This document shows, in pieces, positions 39,201-48,757 of a DNA stretch of 64,000 nt (positions within the stretch are counted from its first letter, which is position 1; the number at the start of each line of letters is the position of its first letter). Location of the stretch: NCBI RefSeq assembly GCF_000418325.1, contig NC_021658.1, forward strand, positions 7,206,001 to 7,270,000, written 5' to 3'. The DNA comes from Sorangium cellulosum So0157-2 (GTDB lineage Bacteria > Myxococcota_A > Polyangia > Polyangiales > Polyangiaceae). The notes under the pieces were generated by a model that worked only from the letters and a program-made list of their open reading frames with translations, was not told the DNA's origin and did no database searches. The position numbers and the translations under genes are program-made.

Positions 39201-40903
39201 GCGTCGAGGAGCCGCTGCTTGGCCCGCGCATAGACGTCCATGCCCATCGCGGCACCGAACTCCGAGAACTCCTCGGCGCTGACGTCGCCGTGCAGGTCCT
39301 CCATGAAGGTGCTGTCGGCGGCGACGAGCCCCGGCACGCCGGCGATCTCGCCTTGGCGGGCGGTCAGCGCTCGCCGCTCGGCGTCGGAGAGGGGCGTACC
39401 GTCGGACGCGACCCCGGTGTCGAGCGCCTGCGCGATGCGCGCCCGCTCCTGCGAGAGCTCCGCGACCTCGCCCACGCACAGCGCGACCAGCGCGTCGTCG
39501 GTGCCCGCCCCCAGGGTGGCCGCGCCCATCGCGGCCTCGAGCGCCGCGGCCTCGCTGGCCGCGTTGCCCTCCGCGTCGATGCACATCCGCCGCACCGTCG
39601 CGCGCTCGTCGCCATCGTCGATGAAGCGCAGGGCGCTCTGATGACGATACCAGAGCTGCCTTCGCTCCGCCGGGCTCAGGTCGAGCAGCGTTTGGTAAAC
39701 GGCGCTCTCGTCATCGTTGATGGTCCCTTCGGCTTGCTGGAGCCGCCGCACCGCATGCTCCAGCCGCCGGTCCGGCCAGAGCATCTTCCGCGCCTCATAG
39801 TCCTGGTCGGCGTCGAGCTCGTCGAGGTACTGGTAAATGCGCAGATCGCTGGCAGCTTCTCGCAGCTCGGCCGCGGTGGCGGTGCGCAGGATCTGCATGA
39901 TGCCGTCCTCGTTGTCGTCGAACGTACCCAGCTGGAGAGCGAGCCGCTCAACGATGGTCAGGGCTGGCAAGACGAGCGCGCGTCCTTGGGGGATGCCCTC
40001 GAGCTCTTCCTCCAAGCTGGCGTCGTAGAGCTGCAGGTAGGCCTGGCGCACGGCCCGGACACTGCGTGGCGACAGCCCGCGCAAAGGGCGCACCGCCCCA
40101 TCCGCGTCGGTCGTGAACCAGCTGCCGTGCAGCGCCTCGTGGATGGCGCGGGCCCGCTCGTCGGGTGTGGTGGACGCCTGGCCCTCCGCTGTCGCGGGGC
40201 CGTCGTTCAGGTGCGTGTGCGCCGTGGGCGCCCGTTCGATGCGCACCGGGATCCCCGCGAGCGCCGCCGACGCAGCTCGCCGGGCCTCGCGCTCGGCCGG
40301 GTCGTCGCGCGAGCCGACGACGCCGCGACGAGCGGGCGCGCTCCGGCGATGCTGGACCACGTGCGCGAGCTCGTGTGCGACGGTCGCCCTGGAAGGCTCG
40401 ACGTCCGCGAAGGTGATTCTCTCGGGCTCCGCAGCAGCCTCGGCCCCGCCGGGACCCCGGCGCCCTCGCTCGACGGCGACCCCCGCGAACGACGCTCCGA
40501 AGATGGCCTCCATCTCGGCGCGGAACGGCAACGCGCTCAGAGGCGTCGTCGCTCCTGGTGCGTTGTCCGGCGACGCTCCCAGGTCGTCTCTCTCGCGAGG
40601 CTGGACAGGGGCGTTGGCCCGCCGCTCCATGATCCCAGGCGCCCATGCTTGCGGCGTCGACGTCGCCTCCGCCCGGGGCGGCTGCGCCACCCGCGCCGCC
40701 GCAACCAGATCGCCGTAGCCGCTGTAGACAGCCGCCTTGGCCCGCACCGGCTGCGTCGCGCGCTCGGCGAGCGCCCTGCGCATGCGATGGTCATACTCTC
40801 CATCAGCCACCTCGGCGCGCGCCCCCTGCGCGCGCACCTGCGCGCGGGATGCTGCGTTGCTCTTCGGCTCCGCCAGCGGCGGCGGCATTGCGGGCGCCTT
40901 CAT
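36251..40903 (-). CDS. Giant DUF4157 polymorphic toxin with annexin-like repeats and REase-type tip
   Basis: A 1550-residue protein. Residues 120-190 hold the DUF4157 module, PFRAEMEAIFG to VAHELAHVVQH (HExxH at 177-181), the domain typical of cargo loaded into extracellular contractile injection systems. Residues about 320-760 contain recurring G-x-GT-D/N-D/E motifs (326, 393, 465, 570, 733) followed by helices, resembling annexin repeats with acidic loops. A hydrophobic Gly/Ala region near 890-1130 may insert in membranes. The C-terminal tip has ADIVHEGVMREVKSGDG (Asp1446, Glu1455, Lys1457), a PD-(D/E)xK nuclease signature, so DNA or RNA cleavage is likely. No secretion-system genes are in this window. 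It fills cassette 2 with its partner gene. Confidence 0.8.
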   Translation of the reverse strand: MKAPAMPPPLAEPKSNAASRAQVRAQGARAEVADGEYDHRMRRALAERATQPVRAKAAVYSGYGDLVAAARVAQPPRAEATSTPQAWAPGIMERRANAPVQPRERDDLGASPDNAPGATTPLSALPFRAEMEAIFGASFAGVAVERGRRGPGGAEAAAEPERITFADVEPSRATVAHELAHVVQHRRSAPARRGVVGSRDDPAEREARRAASAALAGIPVRIERAPTAHTHLNDGPATAEGQASTTPDERARAIHEALHGSWFTTDADGAVRPLRGLSPRSVRAVRQAYLQLYDASLEEELEGIPQGRALVLPALTIVERLALQLGTFDDNEDGIMQILRTATAAELREAASDLRIYQYLDELDADQDYEARKMLWPDRRLEHAVRRLQQAEGTINDDESAVYQTLLDLSPAERRQLWYRHQSALRFIDDGDERATVRRMCIDAEGNAASEAAALEAAMGAATLGAGTDDALVALCVGEVAELSQERARIAQALDTGVASDGTPLSDAERRALTARQGEIAGVPGLVAADSTFMEDLHGDVSAEEFSEFGAAMGMDVYARAKQRLLDALGTFNDDEDAIFDTLRDLQAPVTPPDGRPLSALSADEQRRLQREANAELRRRLRDDPDLAGVWGALDDDERAMADDYVGGDSYRVALRELERAYDRFDTDELGILRIAARMSAEERERLTRETPPIYYNILLRPGLNEGETALFQEVLRTGRLPLEATFDVAMTGDGTDEDLVNEALRSISDAERQTYRFGYWIEREGIEPDTDAGRAALQSYRDMRARLDSELEDEELDAALTHLLGTPTPEEVRTAQGRAIAADIMYHRQRERLELMGGWLDWAITGDETATQAHEIFEGRYRAAQSGSMSMEQFLVLVGLNQEFDQSLQGYQQTVETVGNIAGTIAATVIGIVLVIASEGTLAPAAAKLISAWGGAALWGAVGGGTAMVATREAIAGDFYTTFGAEGARDFTIGAVEGATTIAASRLATAAVEMVGLSGQTLTAAVTRAALGATDAGLATVGRAAAGASLEAAIDGLLSGAAGELTMTATDAQTWRQTVWNVLGSMGMALLRGGAMGAGVGAVTGGLLGGGGAYRRYRGLQGIPTTWSDDLGGAVAGVDTVGGVSLRLSHGIDDASLLAHADEALRLHSYSELRERILGALTGRRVFPPGSRAFEAQEELRKLLPIMDDRAAALASGTLDPDTQHILRSQLDVMEARAEHFRGVVDAGDLSPGTGSIGQPQAPPGPPYYPDPPAGHYYARTDQGWDLRRYPGARDEGVEPMTLVPDGPDRFRVVRRPTDEPVELFAEGTTDVQAFELLAGADSRSSFRAYFEMLQNAEPPIASRAEIIAAIGEPGGRTVDSVRHALKKRYREEVLRRMTRGPDGSSLDQAASWQRMRDMTLPLNSSDRGNITEDWYAFWNTPDAQRQVTMANVDFPDMAQDRRADIVHEGVMREVKSGDGALSTHDREQFEDFMRAVRPGGGATIGGEQVSDVIYVFTSPRAAKLNGPWIHEKLRRYRHLSVELYDWQGGIHRFDHTNLANLDPFLASL

Positions 40904-40983
40904 CGGGGCCCCACGTTATCACGCCAGCGGCAGCGGCTGAACAGCGGCCGCGGGACCGACAACTGCCCCGAGTTCGAACTCGT

Positions 40984-41025
40984 ACCGGCACGGGCTCGGG
41001 CCGGAGCGCGATCCGCAGGGGTAGG
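40984..41025 (+). repeat. 42-bp direct repeat, right copy (attR-like)
   Basis: Perfect copy of 35062-35103, 5922 bases away. It carries a TAG corresponding to the activator's stop, but no activator frame leads into it. One base later lies the stop of the leftward somatomedin-B-like gene. Without the cassette, the activator and that gene would converge with a single base between their stops. Confidence 0.93.
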
Positions 41026-41586
41026 TCAGCCGCAGGTAGACGCCTTGTCCGGGCAGCAGTCGCCGATGCGCGAGCACAGCGAATCGCAATAGCAGCCGGC
41101 AGGCGCCTGCCCGCCGCAGCGGTTGACGCAGCTCGCCGCGGGGTCGAGCTTGTCTTCGATGTGGGCGCGGCATTCGCCGTTGAAGAAGCCGCCGGAGTTC
41201 TTGACCTGCACCTTGACGCGGCAATCGTTGGGATCGGTGGACGCCCAGCCGAGGGGCCAGCAGTCCCCGTGCCCGGCATGCCACACGTTGTAGCTGCTCT
41301 TCGTGTACCACGGGTGGCAAGCGCAGCCGATCGTGGTCGTGAACTGGCTATCGAAGGCGCTGTTGCCGTGGGGCAGCACGGGGTCGCACGCGGTGAGCGC
41401 CTCTTGCGCCACGCCGACGTCCTCCGAGAGGCCGACGTCCTCCGAGGGATCGCCGGCCTCCGCCTCGCCCTCGGCCAGCTCTGTATCGTCGACGGCGGGC
41501 GCGTAGCACCCCGCCGCGCCCAGCAGGGCGCAGGCGACGCAGGAGGACAGGACGACGGCGACGTTCGTCAGCATTCGATGGATCAT
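41026..41586 (-). CDS. Lipoprotein with C-terminal somatomedin-B-like Cys-rich domain
   Basis: A 186-residue protein. The ATG at 41586 has AAGGAGA nine bases upstream. The longer open frame beyond it is Arg-rich shadow sequence. The signal ends with ALLGAAGC, so a lipoprotein. An acidic linker (TELAEGEAEAGDPSED) leads to VAQEALTACDP, the same short motif seen in two other secreted proteins here. The middle contains Cys/Trp/His-rich sequence (IGCACHPWYTK, GDCWPLGW). The last 40 residues have the spacing of a somatomedin-B domain: CVNRCGG, GCYCDSLC, GDCCPD and a final Cys. Such domains mediate protein binding in extracellular proteins and are rare in bacteria. Probably surface-exposed; partner unknown. 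Confidence 0.8.
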   Translation of the reverse strand: MIHRMLTNVAVVLSSCVACALLGAAGCYAPAVDDTELAEGEAEAGDPSEDVGLSEDVGVAQEALTACDPVLPHGNSAFDSQFTTTIGCACHPWYTKSSYNVWHAGHGDCWPLGWASTDPNDCRVKVQVKNSGGFFNGECRAHIEDKLDPAASCVNRCGGQAPAGCYCDSLCSRIGDCCPDKASTCG

Positions 41587-42039
41587 GATGGCAATCTCCT
41601 TCGTGGGGCGAGATCGGTTGAGGCGAAGAGCGCGCGAGGACGCGCGCAGGCGCGATCCCGGGCGCCCACGGCCAGGGACCGATTCAGGGCGGCGCGCTCG
41701 CGCCGGATTCACGGCCTCGTCGACCTCGCCGGCCTTGCGTCATGAACATCAGCACGGCACATGCCAGCCTCGGCCAGGAGGCTCCATCCTGCGGAATCGA
41801 GCCCTGCGAGGGCGAGCGCGCCGCGCGAGACCGGCCCCGTGTGGCCTCTCGGGCGACAGGACCGGGCGCCGGCTGCGACGCGGAGGCGACAGCGCCGGCA
41901 GCGTATCGCGAGCGCCGGGGGCGAGCGCCGCGTCGCCCAAGGACGAATCGGCGGCGACGAACCGGCGCGCCCCGTGGGACCCGCCCCATCCGTGGGACCC
42001 GCCTCCATCGAAGGGTGCCGCGTCGACGTCGGCGACGCG
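41587..42039. other. 453-bp intergenic region
   Basis: It lies between two leftward genes and must include the promoter of the somatomedin-B-like gene. It contains two copies of CCGTGGGACCCGCC near 41970-42005. Open frames are Arg/Pro/Ala-rich without ribosome sites. No gene is supported. Confidence 0.45.
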
Positions 42040-43419
<1,380 letters not shown>

Positions 43420-43496
43420 GGTGGAGGAGATCGCCTGAGCGCGCGGAGAAATGCAAGCGCGCTGCTCCGCCGTGACGGCGCGAGGTCGCTCTCCAC

Positions 43497-43542
43497 GTCT
43501 CCACGGCACGACAGCGGGATCACCGACCCTTGACGTGGAGAC
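43497..43542. promoter_or_regulatory. Inverted repeat in divergent promoter region
   Basis: GTCTCCACG (43497-43505) and CGTGGAGAC (43534-43542) are perfect inverted copies, 28 bases apart. CTCCACG is also repeated directly at 43491-43497. They lie between the kinase and CARDB gene starts. A regulator site or a long stem is possible. Confidence 0.4.
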
Positions 43543-43566
43543 AGCCCCGGCATCTCCTGAGGCTCT

Positions 43567-46500
43567 ATGCTCAGCCAACGAGTCTCTCTGGAGCGATGGG
43601 CGTGCTGCATCGCCGGCATGCTGGCGATGACGGTGGGGTGCGGGGGCAGCGGAGCTCCCGGCGGATCCGAGCCTGTCGGGGCGGCGGCCGAGGCGCTCAC
43701 GGGCAATGCGCCCGATCTCGTGATCGCGGGCGTGAGCGGGCCTGCGAGCGCTGTTCCAATCAGCTATTTCACGACCTCCGTGACCGTGTGCAACCAGGGC
43801 AATGCGGCGAGCGCCGGCACGGACGTCGAGGTGAGCCTGTCGGAGGACGACCTGATCACACCGTGGGACGCTTTCTCCGGCCACGCCCCGCTGGGGAGCC
43901 TCGGCCCGGGGCAATGCGCGGTGGTCGACGTCCCGACCGTCGCGACCGTGCCCGACGGCGCCTACACGCTCGGCGCCGTGGTGGACCCGCTCGACGCGGT
44001 GAGCGAGCTGCTGGAGACCAACAACGCGGCTGCAGGAGGCAGCATCGGCATCGGCGACGGTCCGGATCTCATCGTCTCGACCGTGAGCGGCCCGCCGAGC
44101 GCCTTGCCCGGCGGCGGCTTCGACGTGGAGGTCACGGTGTGCAACCAGGGCACGACGTCGAGCCCGACCCCGACCGTGGAGGTGCTGCTCTCGCCGGACG
44201 CCGCGATCGAGCCGTCCGATCAGCCCATCGGCGGCGCGCCGGTCCCGTCGTTGGACCCTGGCCAGTGCGGCTCGGTGACCGTGCCTGTCAGCGCGGATGT
44301 CGCCGAGGGCGTCCATCACCTCGGCGCGGCGGCGCACGAGGACGGCTGGAACGAGGAGCTCGACACGTCCAACAACACGCGGGCCGGCGGGCTGCTCGGC
44401 GTCGGCCATCAGGCGGATCTCGTCGTCTCCGCGGTGATCGGGCCGCCGAGCCTCGTCGTCGGCGGCGGCCTCGACGCGTCGATCACCGTCTGCAACCAGG
44501 GGACGCAGCCGAGCGATGGCGCCGCGATCGATCTCCTGCTCTCGTCCGATGGGGAGATCACCCCTGCCGATTTCTGGATCGGCGGGGGATATGTGCCCTC
44601 CCTGAGCCCAGGACAGTGCGCCTCCGCGACGATCGCCGCCAACGCCTATGTGCCCGAGGGCACGTACACGCTGGGCGCGATCGTGGATCCCGACAGCTGG
44701 GTCCCCGAGCTCATCGAGGCGAACAACGCCTCGGCGGGCGGCGCGATCGGCGTCGGCGACCAGCCGGACCTCATCGTGTCGGCCGTGAGCGCCCCGCCGA
44801 GCGCGACGCCCTTCGCCATCTTCGACGCGTCGGTCACCGTCTGCAACCAGGGTACGCAGCCGAGCCAGGGCGCCCACGTGGAGCTGCGCCTCTCCTCGGA
44901 CGCGACCATTGCGGCGACCGACTTCGCGGCCGGCGGCGGCCCGGCGCCGGACCTGGACCCAGGGCAGTGCGCCACCGTGACCTTCCCGGCGAGCGCTGAC
45001 GTACCCGACGGCGCCTACCACCTCGGCGCGATCGCCGATGCGGGCAACGCGGTCTTCGAGCTGATCGAGGGCAACAACGCCGCGGCCTTCGCGGTCATCG
45101 GCGTCGGCCATCGTCCGGATCTCGTCGTCTCGGCGGTGAGCGCTCCGCCGAGCGCCCTGCCGGGCAGCGGCTTCGATGCGACGGTGACCGTCTGCAACCA
45201 GGGCACCACGCAGCCGGGCCACGGCGCCCACGTGGAGCTGCGCTGGTCTCGCGACAGCACGATCACGTGGACCGACACGCCGGCCGGCGGCGGTCCGGTG
45301 CCGCCCCTGGATCCTGGCCAGTGCGCCGACGTGAGCCTCCCTGCGACCGTCGACGTGCCTGACGGCGTCCATCACCTCGGCGCGATCGTCGATCCGAATG
45401 ACGCGCATGAGGAGCTGAACGAGGCCAACAACGCCGCATCGAGCGCGCCCCTCGGCGTCGGCCATCGGCCGGACCTCGTCGTCTCCGCCGTGAGCGGGCC
45501 GCCGAGCCTCGTACCCGGCAGCGCGTTCAGCGCCTCCGTCACCGTCTGCAACCAGGGCACGACCCCGAGCCATGGCAGCAGCGTCGACGTGGTCCTCTCG
45601 GCCGATCCGGCGATCACACCGCTCGACGCGCTCGCGGGGAGCGGCCCCGTAGCCGACCTGAGCCCTGGACAGTGCGCCACCGTCGCCGTGCCCGCGAGCG
45701 CCTATGTGCCCGACGGCGCCTATCACGTCGGCGCGATCGTCGACCCGGTGGGCTCGCTCGCAGAGCTCATCGAGACGAACAACGCCGCTTCAGGCAGCGT
45801 CATCGGCGCCGGCAACCGGCCGGATCTCGTCGTCTCCGCCGTGAGCGGCCCCCCCAGCGTCCTCCCCGGCGGCAGCTTCGACGCCGAGGTCACCGTCTGC
45901 AACCAGGGCACGCAGCCGAGCTACGGCGCCGACGTCGAGCTGCGCCTCTCCGCGGACGCGACCGTCACGGCGGCCGACGTCCCCGCCGGCGGCGGTCCGG
46001 TGCCGCACCTGGATCCGGGCCAGTGCGCCACCGTGACCTTCCCGGCGAGCGCGTCCGTGTCCGACGGCGCCTACCACCTCGGCGCGATCGTCGATCCGCA
46101 CGGCTGGGCTCCCGAGCTCGTCGAGACCAACAACGCCGGAGCAGGCGCCCTGATCGGCGTCGGCTCCTGGCCCGACCTCATCGTCTCGGCGGTGAGCGGC
46201 CCGCCGAGCGCCCTGCCGGGCAGCACCTTCGACGCCTCGGTCACCGTCTGCAACCAGGGCACGACCCCGGGCCAGGCCATGGTGGAGCTGCGCGTGTCCG
46301 CCGATGCCACGATCACCGCGACCGATGCGCTCGCGGGCAGCGCCCCGGCGCCGTACCTGGATCCTGGCCAGTGCGCCGCCATCGCGATCCCCGCGAGCGT
46401 CTATGTACCCGACGGTGCCTATCACCTCGGCGCCATCGTCGACCCCCACGGCTGGCAGCCGGAGCTGAACGAGACCAACAATGCGGCCTCGGGTGGCCTG

Positions 46501-46689
46501 ATCGGCGCCGGCAACGGGCCGGACCTCATCGTCTCCGCCGTGAGCGGGCCACCGAGCGTCCTCCCCGGCGGCAGCTTCGGCGCCGAGGTCACCGTCTGCA
46601 ACCAGGGCACGCAGCCGAGCTACGGCGCCGGCGTGGAGCTGCGCCTCTCCGCGGACGCGACCGTCACGGCGGCCGGCGTCCCTCTCCGT
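43567..46689 (+). CDS. CARDB-repeat surface lipoprotein, N-terminal part (frame lost after 46689)
   Basis: It starts MLSQRVSLERW and has a signal ending AMTVGC (lipoprotein) followed by AAAEALTGNAPD, the same motif type as in two other exported proteins. Nine units of about 116 residues follow, each with DL[IV]VSAVSGPPS, VTVCNQGT, LDPGQCA, a GAYHLGAIVDP block and ETNNA, which fit CARDB-type Ig-like adhesion modules with a conserved Cys pair per unit. In the unit beginning at 46540 about 200 bases are missing (151 bases instead of 348-351), which moves the reading frame. The open frame continues as nonsense to 48678, antisense to the transporter gene. The natural continuation is the frame starting at 46691. 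Probably a long filamentous cell-surface protein. Confidence 0.8.
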
Positions 46690-47540
46690 CGTGAGCGGCC
46701 CCCCCAGCATCCTCCTCGGCGGCAGCTTCGGCGCCGAGGTCACCGTCTGCAACCAGGGCACGCAGCCGAGCTACGGCGCCGACGTGGAGCTGCGCCTCTC
46801 CGCGGACGCGACCGTCACGGCGGACGACGTCCTCGCCGGCGGCGGTCCGGTGCCGTACCTGGATCCGGGCCAGTGCGCCACCGTGGCCTTCCCGGCGAGC
46901 GCGTCCGTGCCCGACGGCGCCTACCACCTCGGCGCGATCGTCGATCCGCACGGCTGGGCTCCCGAGCTCGTCGAGACCAACAACGCCGGAGCAGGCGCCC
47001 TGATCGGCGTCGGCTCCTGGCCCGACCTCATCGTCTCGGCGGTGAGCGGCCCGCCGAGCGCCCTGCCGGGCAGCACCTTCGACGCCTCGGTCACCGTCTG
47101 CAACCAGGGCACGACCCCGGGCCAGGCCATGGTGGAGCTGCGCGTGTCCGCCGATGCCACGATCACCGCGACCGATGCGCTCGCGGGCAGCGCCCCGGCG
47201 CCGTACCTGGATCCTGGCCAGTGCGCCGCCATCGCGATCCCCGCGAGCGTCTATGGCCCCGACGGTGCCTATCACCTCGGCGCGATCGTCGATCCCCACG
47301 GCTGGCAGCCGGAGCTGAACGAGACCAACAATGCGGCGTCGGGTGGCCTGATCGGCGCCGGCAACGGGCCGGACCTCATCGTCTCCGTCGTGAGCGGCCC
47401 CCCCAGCATCCTCCTCGGCGGCAGCTTCGGCGCCGAGGTCACCGTCTGCAACCAGGGCACCCAGCCGAGCTACGGCGCCGACGTGGAGCTGCGCCTCTCC
47501 GCGGACGCGACCGTCACGGCGGACGACGTCCTCGCCGGCG
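45841..47540 (+). repeat. 850-bp tandem near-duplication within the CARDB gene
   Basis: The block 46691-47540 repeats 45841-46690 at an offset of 850 bases with very high identity; for example, 46071-46382 and 46921-47232 encode the same antisense peptide. Because 850 is not a multiple of three, the second copy is in another frame. Unit spacing elsewhere is 348 or 351 bases. Confidence 0.85.
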
Positions 47541-47719
47541 GCGGTCCGGTGCCGTACCTGGAGCCAGGCCAGTGCGCCACCGTGGCCTTCCCGGCGAGCG
47601 CCTACGCGCCCGACGGCGCCTACCACCTCGGCGCGATCGTCGACCCGCACGCCTGGATTTCCGAGCTCATCGAGACCAACAACGCGACGGCCGGCGGCGA
47701 GATCCTCGTCGTCTACTGA
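46691..47719 (+). CDS. CARDB-repeat surface protein, C-terminal part
   Basis: An open frame of 342 residues beginning at a GTG inside a repeat (SGPPSILLGGSFGAEVTVCNQG). It contains three CARDB-type units almost identical to those upstream and ends after TAGGEILVVY. It has no ribosome site or signal peptide of its own, so it is the displaced end of the 43567 gene rather than a separate gene. If the frame break is an assembly error, the whole protein would be about 1,380 residues or more. Confidence 0.7.
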   Translation: MSGPPSILLGGSFGAEVTVCNQGTQPSYGADVELRLSADATVTADDVLAGGGPVPYLDPGQCATVAFPASASVPDGAYHLGAIVDPHGWAPELVETNNAGAGALIGVGSWPDLIVSAVSGPPSALPGSTFDASVTVCNQGTTPGQAMVELRVSADATITATDALAGSAPAPYLDPGQCAAIAIPASVYGPDGAYHLGAIVDPHGWQPELNETNNAASGGLIGAGNGPDLIVSVVSGPPSILLGGSFGAEVTVCNQGTQPSYGADVELRLSADATVTADDVLAGGGPVPYLEPGQCATVAFPASAYAPDGAYHLGAIVDPHAWISELIETNNATAGGEILVVY

Positions 47720-47745
47720 TCGCCGCCGGGCCGGCACAGGCATGC

Positions 47746-48663
47746 TCAGCGCGTCTCGGGCCGCGCCGGCTTGTGGGTGGCGAGGTACAGCCCCGGCAGG
47801 GCCAGCGCGGCGCCGATCCAGTGGTGGGCCGCGAAGGCCTCGCCGAGGAACAGCCAGGCCATGACGGCGGTGTAGACGGGCGAGAGATAGAGCATCAGCC
47901 CGGTGCGGCTCGGGCCGAGGTGCTTTGTGACATAGCTGTAGGTGGCATAGGCGCCGGCGCCCGGCACGACGATCAGGGTCAGGACGGCCGCCACCGTGCG
48001 GGCATCGAAGGCCGGCGGGCCCTTCACGGCCAGCTCCCAGGCGAGGAAGGGCAGCATCACGAGCACCCCGGCCGCGGCGATGGCCGCCAGCCGGGCGGTG
48101 ACGCCGAGGGCGCTCGGCCAGCGCTTCAGCAGCACGGCGTAGAGCGCCCAGGACATGGCGGCGACCAGGATCAGCAGGTCGCCCGTGGTGAAGCTCAAGC
48201 GGAGCAGCGTCGCCGGATCGCCGCGCAGCACGATGACCAGCATGCCGGCGAGCGCCAGCGCCGCGCCGAGCGACTGGCGCAGGCTCAAGCGCTCGCCGAA
48301 CATGGCGCGCGAGAGCAGGATGATGCCGATCGGCGAGAAGGAATAGAGCAGGCCGATGTTGGTCGCCGTGGTGGTGGCCGCGGCGAGGTAGACGCCGGCG
48401 CCGCAGATGCCCATGCCGAGCAGGCCGAGGACGAGCAGGCCGCGCCACTCGCGGGCCAGCGCGCCGCGGCGCTGGCGAAGCTCGGCGCCGCAGAAGGGCA
48501 AGAGCAGCAGCACGACCCCGGACCAGCGCAGCTCGGCCAGCGCCACCGGCGGGATGAAGTCGGCGGTGGCGCGCGCCAGCACCATGTTGGCGGTGAACAT
48601 GGCGGGCGTGAGAAAGAGCAGGATCTGGGCGATGCGCTGATCGCGGGCGGCGGCGGGGTCCAT
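47746..48663 (-). CDS. DMT-superfamily transporter (EamA family)
   Basis: A 305-residue protein with ten hydrophobic segments in two homologous halves, each an EamA unit. The first half has FTANMVLARA, AELRWSG and PIGIILLSRAMFGERL; the second has SWALYAVLLKRWPS and YLSPVYTAVMAWLFLGEAF, the typical end of EamA domains. Members export amino acids or other metabolites from the cytosol; the substrate is unknown. It converges with the CARDB gene with 26 bases between. The start ATG has no strong ribosome site. Codon use seems somewhat richer in CGG/GGC runs than its neighbours, but I cannot test transfer. Confidence 0.88.
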   Translation of the reverse strand: MDPAAARDQRIAQILLFLTPAMFTANMVLARATADFIPPVALAELRWSGVVLLLLPFCGAELRQRRGALAREWRGLLVLGLLGMGICGAGVYLAAATTTATNIGLLYSFSPIGIILLSRAMFGERLSLRQSLGAALALAGMLVIVLRGDPATLLRLSFTTGDLLILVAAMSWALYAVLLKRWPSALGVTARLAAIAAAGVLVMLPFLAWELAVKGPPAFDARTVAAVLTLIVVPGAGAYATYSYVTKHLGPSRTGLMLYLSPVYTAVMAWLFLGEAFAAHHWIGAALALPGLYLATHKPARPETR

Positions 48664-48757
48664 CGCCGCGCAGACTAGGGCGCCGCTCAGGCCGGGACCA
48701 GGGCTGGACCTCCGGCGAGGACGGACGCCATGCCCGCGCCGCCTCGGAGGGCAGGCG

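Noticed and set aside
36293..41092. 1599-codon forward ORF
   Set aside because: Fully antisense to the DUF4157 toxin gene, with no start signal or family motif.
46690..48678. Extension of the CARDB ORF to 48678
   Set aside because: After 46690 the frame leaves the repeat register, becomes Arg-rich, and runs antisense through the DMT transporter gene.
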